DNA of 64,000 bases, taken from positions 187,510,119 through 187,574,118 of the forward strand of contig NC_081410.1 of NCBI RefSeq assembly GCF_030272615.1, read 5' to 3'. The notes under the pieces are model-generated. The model did no database searches. It was not told the origin of the DNA and saw only the letters and a list, made by a program, of their open reading frames with translations. The first letter of the stretch is position 1; each line of letters opens with the position of its first letter. Both the position numbers and the translations under genes were made by a program. The stretch comes from Cryptomeria japonica. Taxonomy: Eukaryota > Streptophyta > Pinopsida > Cupressales > Cupressaceae. This document shows, one piece after another, positions 11,045 to 22,023 of the stretch.

Positions 11045-13195
11045 GACAATGCAATTTTAAGTGTTGTTTCAAAGAACAATAATGAAAATGCCCCAGACAA
11101 TAACAATGACATATGCATGCCCCCTCGAGGAATTGGCCAAAAAAAAAATCTAGAAAAGAGGCCAAGTGATTGATAAGAATGACAGAAGATGATAGGTTCG
11201 AACGGACTGTCAAGATTGATGAAAGAAATTTTAGTAAGAAGAAATTAGACAAAGGACAGTTAGAGATGAAGGAAAACTTGCTTTCACAAATGCACATAAG
11301 TAGGTGAGAACCTTTATTTATTGTAGCAAAGTGGATGCAGAGCATCATGGCATTGAAGGCCAGAGCTCGAATGCAACCCCTTTTGCAAAAGACAGACACA
11401 TCACACACAAGGAATGAGTGAATCATCCTAGGGTGCATACATCAAGGGTCAAGGTATGTGCGGCATTCACAAAGTGAATGTACTTATCACAGACACCCAA
11501 TGATATAGTTGCCCCAGTTTGTGACAAACATCCCACAAACAACAAACACAACAAAAAACAAAAGGGACCATGAACCATCCCAGTTACTCTAAATCACTTA
11601 GTGACATCATCGAGCAACATAGGAACATGATCGAAGCCAAAGATAAATCAGTAAAAAGATAAGACGCACAAATTCAACCAAGTCAAACAAACAGACTAAT
11701 CATCATTGTCAAAAGTGGAAAACAAGAATGATCATGCTATCTGGTTTCAGGGAATGCGATACCTCGTCTAAGATAGGACGCAGTCTAGTTTAGAGTATAC
11801 CACACCCTGTATAAGACCCATGATAATGTTGACAAGGATGAATGGTAATTTTGATGCTATTTTGATTGATGTGACAACTGTGATTAGGTTGAATGCTTGC
11901 TTGGTCGAACACTTCATCTATTAATGTGTGATTTCATTAAAGCACAATGTTTGATTGATTGTCGTTGGATGTATGCTCAGTGATCTGTCTATGCACAAAG
12001 GGGATCATTTATTGACAAAATGCAAAATGCCAAAGAAATTGTTTTTGGATTTTGATGTTTTTCACTTTCTAGGAATTTCAAGTTTTTTACAATTTTTTTG
12101 TTCATTTTTCAAGACTTTATTTGACTTTTTAGGGATTTTTTCAGGACATTATATGATTTTTAGGGATTTTTTTTTTTAGGACATTATATAATTTTTAGGG
12201 ATTTTTTTAGGACATTATATGATTTTTTAGGGATTTTTTATGATTTTGCCCCTAGTGTCTAGCAAGGCAAGGAATATGATAGGTGAATAAATAGGCTTGT
12301 TGAAATGATGGTGGATAGAGGGAAGACAAAGGCCTTTTATTATGGAGACAACATGGATGCAATTTTCAAGGGCTATTGCGTGATGGGACAAGAGACTGGA
12401 TATGACAATGTAAAGCAGGAACATGGCATGAGGGACATGTCAAGAGGTTTTTGAAAACATGTTTAAAATTTGCGTCCTTATGTCAGATCAAGATCAAGGA
12501 ATGAAAAAGAGTGTATGGATAGTGATAAGATATGGATAGGATAAGCAAGACCAAGAATGGATAAGGGACATGGACTGAAGGTTGGGATAGGATACGGGAT
12601 AGTGGCAGAAAGTTGCAATAAGCTAGGGAATATGGATGAAAGGTTGTAATAAGCAAATGGATAAATGACCAAAAGCTATGATAGACTGAAAGCTGCAAAC
12701 AAGATGCATGATGCTCATGATGATCCTCGGCCTTGTCAAGATCAAAGGTGGAAAGAGGAAATGGACATGAGGGACAATAGGATAATGGAGGAGTATGACA
12801 TGGTATGATAAGATAATGAAGGGCAATAGGATATGAAGGAGGAAACCTGTCCCCAAGTGTGGTGTGCAAGAAGTTCATAGATTACACATGACGCCTATTT
12901 GCCAGGTTTTCATCACGGTACTTGCCCAAGGCGCCTGTTTGCCAGGTTTTCACCAGTAGATGAATTATTTTTGCTTTACTTTTTTCTTTTTTATTTTTTT
13001 TTGTATTTTTTTTTGTATTTTGACTTTTTCAATAGAAGATGGACACATGATAGGGGATGGCAGAAGGACTCAAGCATCATTTTTTTTTTTTTTGGATAGT
13101 AGCCTTGAAAAAAATGGACCATGACCTTTAAAAGTATGCTCAAAGACGTTGGTAGGATAAGGACATGGAAAAAGAGATGAAACTAAGGCGAGGAT
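11045..13195 (-). other. Non-coding 3' region of element E
   Basis: No convincing gene is visible. The block near 11125 (ATGCCCCCTCGAG) recurs in H near 58870. A T-rich stretch with repeated AGGACATTATATGATTTTTAGGG units lies at about 12115-12240, and a purine-rich GGATA-type tract at 12480-12860. At 12890-12955 two copies of GCCNRTTTGCCAGGTTTTCA match H at 60955-60985. Long T runs occur at 12970-13095. Confidence 0.6.
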
Positions 13196-14722
13196 TTATG
13201 CAAAGGATTGGATCAAAGGGATCGAAGGATGGAAAATATGCATTGGATAATGGATAGGGTATTGGAAGAATTGGGCTTCACTAGATGGAAATGAAGGCAA
13301 GATCAACATTGGAACACACCTTGACGGGTGGTGGATTGATGGAGGAAAAATGGATCTCAGATTGTGAGATTTTGACGGAGGAAAGGCTATGGATTTTGGG
13401 ATATAAGGGCCCAAAATGGATGAAGAAGGTGATGGAGGAATACACTTGGAAGGTTTGGATGGAGGAATAGCAATTTTAGATGCCAATTTTGATGTTTCTT
13501 TAGACTTTTGTGCTTCAAGGAGCCACTTAGGGATCCACATGGTTTTTGATTTTTCATGCTTTTGTGGTTCCTCGGAGTGCATTGCTTGCACAAGGGATTT
13601 AAGAACCCATATAGATTTTGAATTTTGTTTTTTAGCAATGGGCCTTTGTGGCCTTTTGGATATTTCTTTTTCTTTATAGATCATATTGTTCTTTGTTTTG
13701 ACATGTCGATTATATTGGACATGTTGATCCTTGAATACATGTGGATCGCTAGACTTATGACGTTTACACTTGGCATCCAAATTGCTTGGAGGGGGAAAGT
13801 AATGCATGGATGGATAGGAATGAAGTGGAGTTCTTTTGGATTGATGAAATTTACTCAAGGATGTGTGCCTTTGCTGACCTTGCATAGAGGACGAAGGGAT
13901 ATAAGGACCTAAGATGGATGGAAAGTATGATGGGGAAGGTGTATGTTTTGATTTTGATGGAGGGATACCAACGTCTTGAGAGTGAGTTGTGTAGACATGA
14001 CCCTTAATATCTTATTTGATATGGAGGGGTTCTTGCTTATGGAGATCTACTCCTTTGCCTTTATGAATATCTTGACTTGTAGGATAATCTTTTCTTTGGG
14101 AAGAAGACGTGAGTCCATTATGAGGTGGATATGATATGAGAGAAATAATGAGATCTCGAAGTGGATCGGATTGCACCAAAGTGGAAGAACCCATTATGCA
14201 TGTCGAGGGCTCATGAACATCATGCACTGACACGTTAGAATCATGAGGGGGATTAGGATCATGAGGGGGACTAGGATTGTGTAGTGGACATGGTTCAATG
14301 ACAGGCTCTTCAAGAGATGGAATGGGAAAAATAATGGGATCATCAAAAGAAATGAGATCTTGGAGTGTATATGGAGCATTAAGACAAGGAGATGGAGGAA
14401 CAAAAGGATCTTGTGGAGGATTTAAAGGAATAATTTGATCTTGGCAAGGAGGAAGATCATTGGAATCCTCTTTAAAGGTTCTTTGCGCTGGACTTTTAAA
14501 GGGATCATTGGAAAGGATGGAAGGGATATCTTGATCTTTCTGAGGAAGTGGAATGCCAATGGGATTTGAAAGGACATTTTTTTCATGAAATGGAAGGGGA
14601 TCATTTGGGATTGGATGGACTAGGATATCTTGATCTTGCTCAGGGACTAGGATGGATGCAGATATCTCCTTCATGTGGCTCCATTGTTCTTCTTTCACCT
14701 TCAAATTTGATGTTGATCTCAC
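13196..14722 (-). pseudogene. Pro/Ser-rich ORF of element E, one stop
   Basis: One minus-strand frame of about 509 codons is interrupted only by a TAA at about 14009. The first 23 residues are LTR sequence, a consequence of the 5' LTR deletion. Residues of about 25-200 are Pro/Asp/Ser-rich with repeated QDQDI and PSPPHDPNP motifs. After the stop come a basic Lys/Ser-rich part with two related blocks (WVLKSLVQA and WIPKWLLEA) and an FPPS-rich end; ILGPYIP occurs on both sides of the start of that second half. No catalytic motif, zinc knuckle or membrane segment is evident. The Pro-rich part is related to the host-element ORF at 5564-6329. It could be a gag-region linker or an accessory protein; I cannot name it. 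Confidence 0.65.
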
Positions 14723-15828
14723 CTACAAGTGCAAAATGCAAGTAGAAAGCAAGTTGTTGAGAGATGAAATTCGCAGCATAAGGCTACTCGAAAATGTGAT
14801 TGATTGATTCATTGATTGATTGATACTCATCCAATTTATAAACAAATTGGAGAGAGGACAAGATTAGCATGAAGAGATTTGAAAGGAAATTCAAATCAAG
14901 AATGGCAACATTATGACAAATGACAAGTTGCTATGCAAGGAGTATGACAAATTATGACAAGTTGCTATGCAAAATGCATGACAAATTATGACAAGATTGA
15001 AATAGAAATAGAAATTAGAAATTAGGAGAAATTAGCAAATTAGAAAATTGAAGAAAAAGATGAAATAGAAAGTAGGTGAATTAATTAATAGGTTTTCATC
15101 CATTAATTAATTCATGAATTAGACCTAGGACTAAATAAATGGATTTATTTAACCCACAAAGAATAAGAAAAGGATTAAATGAACAAATCATAAAACCCTA
15201 GAAATAAGAGGACAAGGAATTAGGTCAAGACAACAAGAAATTAATGTAGGTTCGATCATGATTCTAACTGACAAAGGACCAATGTTGATAAATGATTAAA
15301 ATTGGTTGACAAAAATCAATGACAAATTGACCAAGATTGACAAGGAGATCAAATTGATAAGCACCAATTGATGAGGAACAATGACTAATCGATCCAAATT
15401 GACATGATTGAAAAGGAAAAGGATCAATGACGAATCGATTGCAAAATGACAAGATTGACAAGGACAAGGATCGATGATGAATCGATTACAAAATGATGAG
15501 ATTGACAAGGACAAGGATCGATGATGAATCGATCACAAAATGACGAGATTGAAAAGGACAAGGATCGATGATGAATCGATCACAAAATGACAAGGCTGAC
15601 AAGGACAAGGATCGACCAAAATCATGACTGAAAATTGCTATCGACAAGACCTAATTCGAAAGTGAGAAAAATGAGGAATGCAGAAGAAGGACTTGATGCT
15701 TGCAAATGATAAAGACCAAGTGCACAACATAGAAGAAATGCTAATGCGACACATGAACCCTAAAATAAGGCAATGCGCAAATGTTAAAGTATGACTCCAC
15801 AAGCGTTGACCATTTTTAGATGTCTACA
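14653..15828 (-). repeat. 5' LTR remnant of element E
   Basis: It matches the 3' LTR from its TGTAGACATC start but stops at about 14653, where it runs straight into the ORF. The last ~140 bases of the LTR and the primer site are missing. The 47 bp repeats are at 15401-15608. Confidence 0.83.
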
Positions 15829-15833
15829 ATATC
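15829..15833. repeat. Target site duplication of element E, right copy
   Basis: ATATC, identical to 9747-9751. Confidence 0.92.
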
Positions 15834-18800
15834 ATCAACAAAAAATTCAATAACCAAGATGTCATCATTAGTCACTTTGTAATATAGATTGCTATCAACA
15901 TTACCTTTTGTGTAACCAAGCTTCAAAATATATTTGTCCAATCTAGCATACCAAGCTCTACGAGCTTGCTTCAATCCATATAAAGCATTCCTTAACCTGC
16001 AAACCATATCTATGTCATCTGTCAAAGAAAATCCATCATGTTGTTCAATGTAAACTTCTTGTTCAAGATCTCCATTCAGAAATACACATTTAACATCCAT
16101 TTGATATACTTTATAATTCTTGTGTGCTACAAAAGCCAATAGTAATCTAACTACCTCAATTCTAGTTACCGGTGCAAAGGTTTCATTATAAACAATTCCT
16201 TCTTTATGTGAATATCCCTTACACACTAATCTTGCTTTGTTTTTGATTACTTTACCATCTTCATTAAGTTTATTTCTAAAAACCCATTTAGTTCCAATTA
16301 CATTTTTGTCTTTAGGCCGGGGAACTAATGACCAAGTATTATTTCTTTTAATTTGTTCCAATTCATCTTCCATAGCCTTAATCCAATATTTATCTTCACA
16401 TGCCTCATTAACAGATATAGGTTCAATTTGAGAAATAAGACATACCTCTTCATTTGCCAATCTTCCTCTAGTCATAACTCCTTGATGTCTATTTCCAATT
16501 ATCTGACTTTCAGAATGATTCAATCTTACATACCTGGTTGTATTCACTTGTTGCCTTTCTTCAGTCATTGTAGAATTTATAGATGATGTTGGTGTGACTA
16601 GATCAACATTTTGTACCAGTGGATTCTGTATAGGTTCATTTGATATTATCTCTATTGCTGGTTTAGAGTCTTTGTACCTTGAATTACCTCTAAATTGCTC
16701 ATCAATCTTCACATTTGCACTTTCAACAATTTTCTATAATCTCTTGTTAAAACATCTGTATGCCTTGCTCTTAGATGAATAACCAAGAAATATTCCTTCA
16801 TCACTTCTAGGATCAAATTTGCCAATATACTCATCTCTTCTGATATAGCATTTACTTCCAAATATTCTAAAATATTTAAGAGTAGGAGTATTACCAAACC
16901 ATAGTTCATGAAGGGTCTTACCAGTTTCACCTCTGATGTGAACTCTGTTGAATGTATAAACAATTGTATTGACCACTTCTCTCCAATACACATGAGGTAG
17001 GTTTGCTTCCTATAACATGCTTCTAGCTGCATCCAGAACAGTTCGATTCTTCCTTTCCACAAGTCCATTATGCTGGGGTGTCTGAGGTGCAGATAACTAT
17101 CTTCTGATTCCATTCACTTCACAGAATGTATTAAATTCCTTAGATGTGAATTCACCTCCTCGATCTAATCTCAAACATTTGATTTTCTTACCAGGTTTAT
17201 TTTCTACCATCACCTTGAATAGTTTGAATTTCCCAAATGCTTAAGATTTCTCCCTGAGAAAAGTAACCCAATGCATTCTAGAATAGTCATCAATGATTAG
17301 CATAAAATATCTATCTCCTTGTACACTTCTAGTTATTGTTGGACCACATAAATCAGTATGAATTAAACCAAGAACATTGTTAGATTTATCTGGAATACTC
17401 TTGAAAGATGCTCTAACTTGCTTTCCAAGTTGACATTCCTTACATACCGGATTGTGAGGTTTAACAATTTTAGGTAAATCTCTTACTACCTTAGTTGTAC
17501 TGATCTTCACAATGCAATCAAAATTTGCATGAAAAATTCTCTTATGCCATAACCAACTTTCATCAATATGTGCAATCAATCATGTCTTCTTATTGTTATT
17601 CAAATGAAAGATATTACCTCTAGTCTGATTACCGGTTGGAATTTCTAAACCAATTCTATTTAAGATTTTGCATTTACCATTCTTGAATTGTAATTGAAAT
17701 CCTTTTTCAACTAATTGACCAACACTCAAAAGATATGCTTCAAACCTTCAACATAGTAAACATTATCAGTATTGTGCTTACCATCAAACGATATAGTTCC
17801 TTTTCCATTGATCAAACAAGCTTTATCATCTCCAAATCTTACTAGACCTCCATTCTATTCGTGAAAGGTTAAGAATTTACTCTTATCACCAGTCATGTGA
17901 TGTGAACATCCAGAATCAATGATCCATTCATCCTTATCTTCAATTTTAGCTGCCAGTGCCTACTCTACTGATTGAACACTAGGTGCCGGTTGATCTTCTG
18001 TTATAGCAACAAAATCCCATCCATTGTCTGCCAGATCCTCATTAGAATCTTCAGTGACTCCTTCATCAGCATAATAACATGATTTGTCTCTATTCTTCTT
18101 GAATTTGTATCTCTAATAATTAGGGTTAGGCTTATATGTTCTTTTAGCTTCTTTTCTTAATCTTGCATGTCTATCAGGACACCTAGAAGCCATATGACTA
18201 ATCTTATTGCAGTTAAAACATTTAAATGGTGCTTTACCTTCATACTTACTTCCAACTAGACCTTTAGGCATTTTCCTTGCAAATAGTGCTTCAAGCTCTT
18301 CTAGTTCTTCATTCTCCTTTCTGATTTCTTCAAGTTCTCTTGCATAGAAGGCTTTCCAATCAGATTTCTCATATGATGATGATTCCTTGAAAGATAAATC
18401 TATTTTAATAGTAGAAACAAGACCAAATTCCTCAAGTTCAAAAGCTGAGAGTTTTCCAACCAAAGTATCTCTAGATACAGATGCATTAGGCATTGTTCTC
18501 AATTCATTTATAGTAGTAACTTTCATTTTATATGACAGTGGAAAAGCTCTTAAAACTTTAGAAACAATCTCATCTTTACTTAAGGTTCCTCCACAACATT
18601 GTATACCCAAAACAATTTCATTTACTCTTTCCATAAAAAGTAGAAATCCTTTCATCTTCTTCCATTTTCAGATTTGCATACCTAACCCAGAAGCATTCAA
18701 GTTTTGCAATTTTGATTGTGGTATCACCTTCATTCAATGTTTCCAACTTGTCCCAAATTGATTTAGCAGTAGATCTGTTTGATAATCCCATGATTTTTTG

Positions 18801-19031
18801 ATCTGACAATGTGCTCAAAAGTGCTTCTCTTGCCTTGCATTCATTTTCTTCATCTTTAGCCAAGGTTGGTGGATTAGGGTGACCTTGAGTAGGAACAACA
18901 TATCCATTCTCAGTAACATCCCAAATGTCCTTTCCAATGAAATTCAAATGTGTCTCTATCATGATCTTCCATATGCCATAGTTAGTTCCATCGAGCTCTG
19001 GACTGTCCTTCCTGAAATAGTTAGTAGACAT
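15834..19031 (-). pseudogene. Element C gag, protease, integrase and RT N-terminal part
   Basis: Gag starts at 19031 (MSTNYFRKDSPELDGTNYG), is frameshifted near 18640, and has the zinc-knuckle region CFNCNKISHMASRC, where His is in place and Gly is lost. The protease motif WIIDSGCSHHMTG is near 17920. The integrase zinc region (WLWHKRIFHANF, CKECQ) is at 17579-17430 and the catalytic core follows, with LDRGGEF in place of the usual DQGGEF. The RT runs from 16712 ([24 protein letters not shown]) to FVDDI, where E interrupts it at 15833. Several stops lie between 17740 and 17580 and at about 17240 and 17100. It is inactive. Confidence 0.9.
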
Positions 19032-19073
19032 TGGATCTCCTCAAGTTGTGAAACTTCTCCAAAAGAGGACTTA

Positions 19074-19085
19074 GCTCTGATACCA
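19074..19085 (-). other. Primer binding site of element C
   Basis: TGGTATCAGAGC on the minus strand, two bases inside the 5' LTR end. It is complementary to the 3' end of plant initiator Met tRNA, as in most plant Copia elements. Confidence 0.9.
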
Positions 19086-19087
19086 AT

Positions 19088-20174
19088 TTTTAGGTCCCAG
19101 AGACAATTGAGAGGGGGGGGCTGTGAATTAGTTGTCCAATAAATTCAAACCAAAATTAACTTAACCAAACTTAGCGCTTAATGCCAGTAAACCAAACTTT
19201 AATGCCAGTAGACAGTTTAACAATTAATTATAGTACCAGTAAAGTTTAATGCATGAAATAGAAAGACAAATAACACACACAACACATAACACAATTATTT
19301 GTATGTGGAAACCCTGTAAGGGGAAAAACCACGGCGGGAAGCCTTACCCACAATCAGATGATACTATTGCAGATAGTATGTGTGTACAATATGGAGTCTG
19401 CACATGCAGAAAGGCCAACTGCCTAGAGCTCACTGCTCAATTACAAGATGGGAGTCACACTAACTACAATTGGATGATTAAATCCAATAATAATGTACTA
19501 CTCAAAATAGCATCTTCTTATGCTGGATTCAATACCGGTTAAGCTCTTCTAATCTCCTCAATACCTTCCTTCAATCTTCAAATGATGTCTGCGTGTATAT
19601 CTCTGCTTATTTTCATATATACCTTATTCACACTTCTTATATTCCCATTCGCATTCCCATTCTAATCTCACAAATAAGATCTTACATATATACCGAATCC
19701 AAAGACCAAATGTGTAGGTTGAATTTACAAAGAATATTACAATAAAATCAATTACAAGTAAATCAATATCTGATGCATCATGTCCACTCAAATGCATTTA
19801 CAATAACAACAAATCATCTTCATAATGTGTCGTGCTAATCTGGAATAGATATTCTTGTTGGTGCATGACTTGGACCTATTTGCCGGTAAAAGCAAATATG
19901 AAAACCCAATTAGATCAATAATCAAATCACCAAAACCAAGTGATCAAATAGTGTCTTCAACATAACCAAGTAATCTCCAGATGATAACAGATCATCCTCA
20001 ATGTCGGTGAACAATATAACCTACCGGTGAACTAGATACCGATGACTATGCATAAGCCACTAAACATGTTGGTGGACATAACCAAAGATCTCCAGGTTCT
20101 GATAAGTGTTGACAAGTGATAACAAGTGTTGACATCAATGACAAAACCAATGCAACACATCCAAAATACCAACA
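19088..20174 (-). repeat. 5' LTR of element C
   Basis: 1087 bp. The outer end is TGTTGG (minus strand) at 20174. The inner end has TT in place of the usual CA-complement TG, one substitution. It lacks the RT insert found in the 3' LTR. Confidence 0.87.
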
Positions 20175-20179
20175 CAACC
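20175..20179. repeat. Target site duplication of element C, right copy
   Basis: CAACC, one mismatch to CAACT at 7280-7284. Confidence 0.6.
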
Positions 20180-20591
20180 ATTGCACTATATACCATTTTG
20201 TTTTAATTTTTTTAAGTTTAGGGATGAAAGTGCAACCCTTATTTTTTTTTGGATTTTGAGAATTTAAAAAATGGATAAATGCAACTAAGGATGACAAATA
20301 CAACCAATGTTTTTGGAATTTTTTGATAAATTGGATTAAGGAATGACAAGATGAAATCCTAAAGAACGATAATGCAACTTTGGACTTGGACTAAGGAACA
20401 ACTTAATTTTGAAGATAATGCAAAATGGAGATAACAATTTGACCCTATGTCATATGAGGATGAAGACTATGAAAGGACTAAAAATGGGATTATGATGACT
20501 TTACAAGGACTTATGCAAAGGTTATGATGACTATGCAAGGAGTTATGTGAAGATTATGAGGACATTAATGAAATACAAATGAGGACTTTAT
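20180..20591. other. Host remnant between C and D, purine-rich
   Basis: No gene is visible. From about 20430 the plus strand becomes a degenerate GGACTATGCAAGG/GGACTTATG-type purine-rich tract, which continues at 27335 beyond D. D therefore inserted into the tract. The last five bases (TTTAT, 20587-20591) are the left target duplication of D. Confidence 0.65.
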
Positions 20592-21689
20592 TGCTAGGAA
20601 CCAAAAGGACAACTGAGGGGGGGCATGAATCAGTTGTCAATGAATTTCAACCCAACTATAAATTAATCCAACTTAAAATTTATACCAGTAAACCAATCTT
20701 TAATGCCAGTGAAACAAATTAGCAGTTTATATCAATACCAGTGAAAATTAATGCATGAAACAGAAAGAGAAACAACATCCACAACACATAACACAAAGAT
20801 TTTGACGTGGAAACCCTGTAAGGGGAAAAACCATGATGGGAAACCTTACCCACAATCAGATGATACTACTACAGATAGTAAGTGTATACAAATGGGGTCT
20901 GCACATGCATAAAAGACAACCACCTAGAGCCCACTACTCAAGAATGGGAGTCACATTGACTAAAGTAGGATGGTTAAATCCTAGAGAAATGTTTTGCTTC
21001 AAAGTAGCATCTGCAATGCTTGATTCACTACCAGTTTAAGCTCTGATAAATACCTTCAAACCTTCCTTCAACCTTCAAATGATATTTGTGTGATTTGCTT
21101 TATAATCTGCTCATATGATCTTAAATATTTGCACATATACTCATACCATACCAAGTTACATTCCCATTGATACATCTCTCAAATGAGATCTTACATTTAT
21201 ACAAAACCTAAGACCAAATATTAAGTTCAGATCACTAAAGATATTACATTTAAATCAATTACAAAATAAGTCTTGATGCGATACAAGATGTCGGCCTTAA
21301 TACAATATCCAATAATAAATCATCTCCATAACATGTCATGCTGATCTAGAATAGATAACATATAACCAGTCCATAACCTAGACCTATCTATTGATAACAA
21401 CAAATATGTCAACCCGATTAGACCAATAACCAAAATGCCAATTCCAAACATCCAATCCACGTCTTTGACATAATCAAGTGATCTCCAGATGATAACAATC
21501 CATCATTATTGTTGGTGAACCATATAACCAGTGACTGTGCATAAGCCACTAACCTTGTCGATGAACACAATGTGCTAGTTCAATAGTAAACCAATAAAAC
21601 CATAGTGCCAAATCAACAATGTATATCTCCATAAGGATAAGTATTGACATCAATGACAAAACCAATGCAACACATCCATAATACCAACA
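20592..21689 (-). repeat. 3' LTR of element D
   Basis: 1098 bp, collinear with 26259-27334 and carrying the C-rich terminal motif. The polypurine tract follows on its right at 21690-21703. Confidence 0.93.
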
Positions 21690-22023
21690 ATCTCCCCCTT
21701 TGGCATTGATGGCAACACTAGATGGAAAAACATCTAAGTGCCAAAGCAAAATGCCAAAAACCAACAATCTCCAAAATAGATCAATACTAGAAATCAAAAT
21801 ACATATCTCCAAGAATATATCTCTCCCCAATCTATATCTCTCCCAAAGGTGCAATATTTTTCCATAGATATCTCTCCCCCTTTGATATCAAATGCCAAAG
21901 AAGTTAAGAATAAATACTAGAACATACAACTGACTACTCCCCCTGAGAAGTAGATCTCCTCCATCAAAGCCAGAAAAGATTTCTCTGTTAATTTCTGGCA
22001 GTTTGATGCCAATCTTCAATCAT
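21690..22023 (-). other. Polypurine tract and 3' untranslated region of D
   Basis: CCAAAGGGGGAGAT (minus strand, 21690-21703) abuts the 3' LTR. The rest, up to the pol stop, holds no gene. Confidence 0.85.

Larger units (their letters stand above)
9752..15828 (-). mobile_element. Non-autonomous Gypsy-type element E inside C
   Basis: The element starts TGTAGA and ends TCTACA, and is bounded by perfect ATATC duplications. Transcription is on the minus strand: a 5' LTR remnant at 14653-15828, one Pro/Ser-rich ORF (14722-13196), a long non-coding 3' region, a polypurine tract and a 3' LTR (9752-11028). I see no RT, RNase H or integrase. The 3' region shares several blocks with the Tat-type Gypsy H, which suggests E is a derivative of that group. 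About 140 bases of the 5' LTR end and the primer site are missing, most simply through a later deletion. Confidence 0.85.
7285..20174 (-). mobile_element. Copia element C, split by element E
   Basis: The element runs on the minus strand, with the 5' LTR at 19088-20174 and the 3' LTR at 7285-8439. The two internal pieces, 15834-19087 and 8440-9751, join into one gag-pol once E and one copy of its ATATC duplication are removed. Without E and that duplication it is about 6.8 kb, like its relative D. It is flanked by CAACT/CAACC. Confidence 0.88.

Noticed and set aside
12483-12878. 131-codon minus-strand frame in element E
   Set aside because: It is composed of the purine-rich tract, has a biased Leu/Ser/Pro/His make-up and has equally long frames beside it, so it is a compositional artefact.
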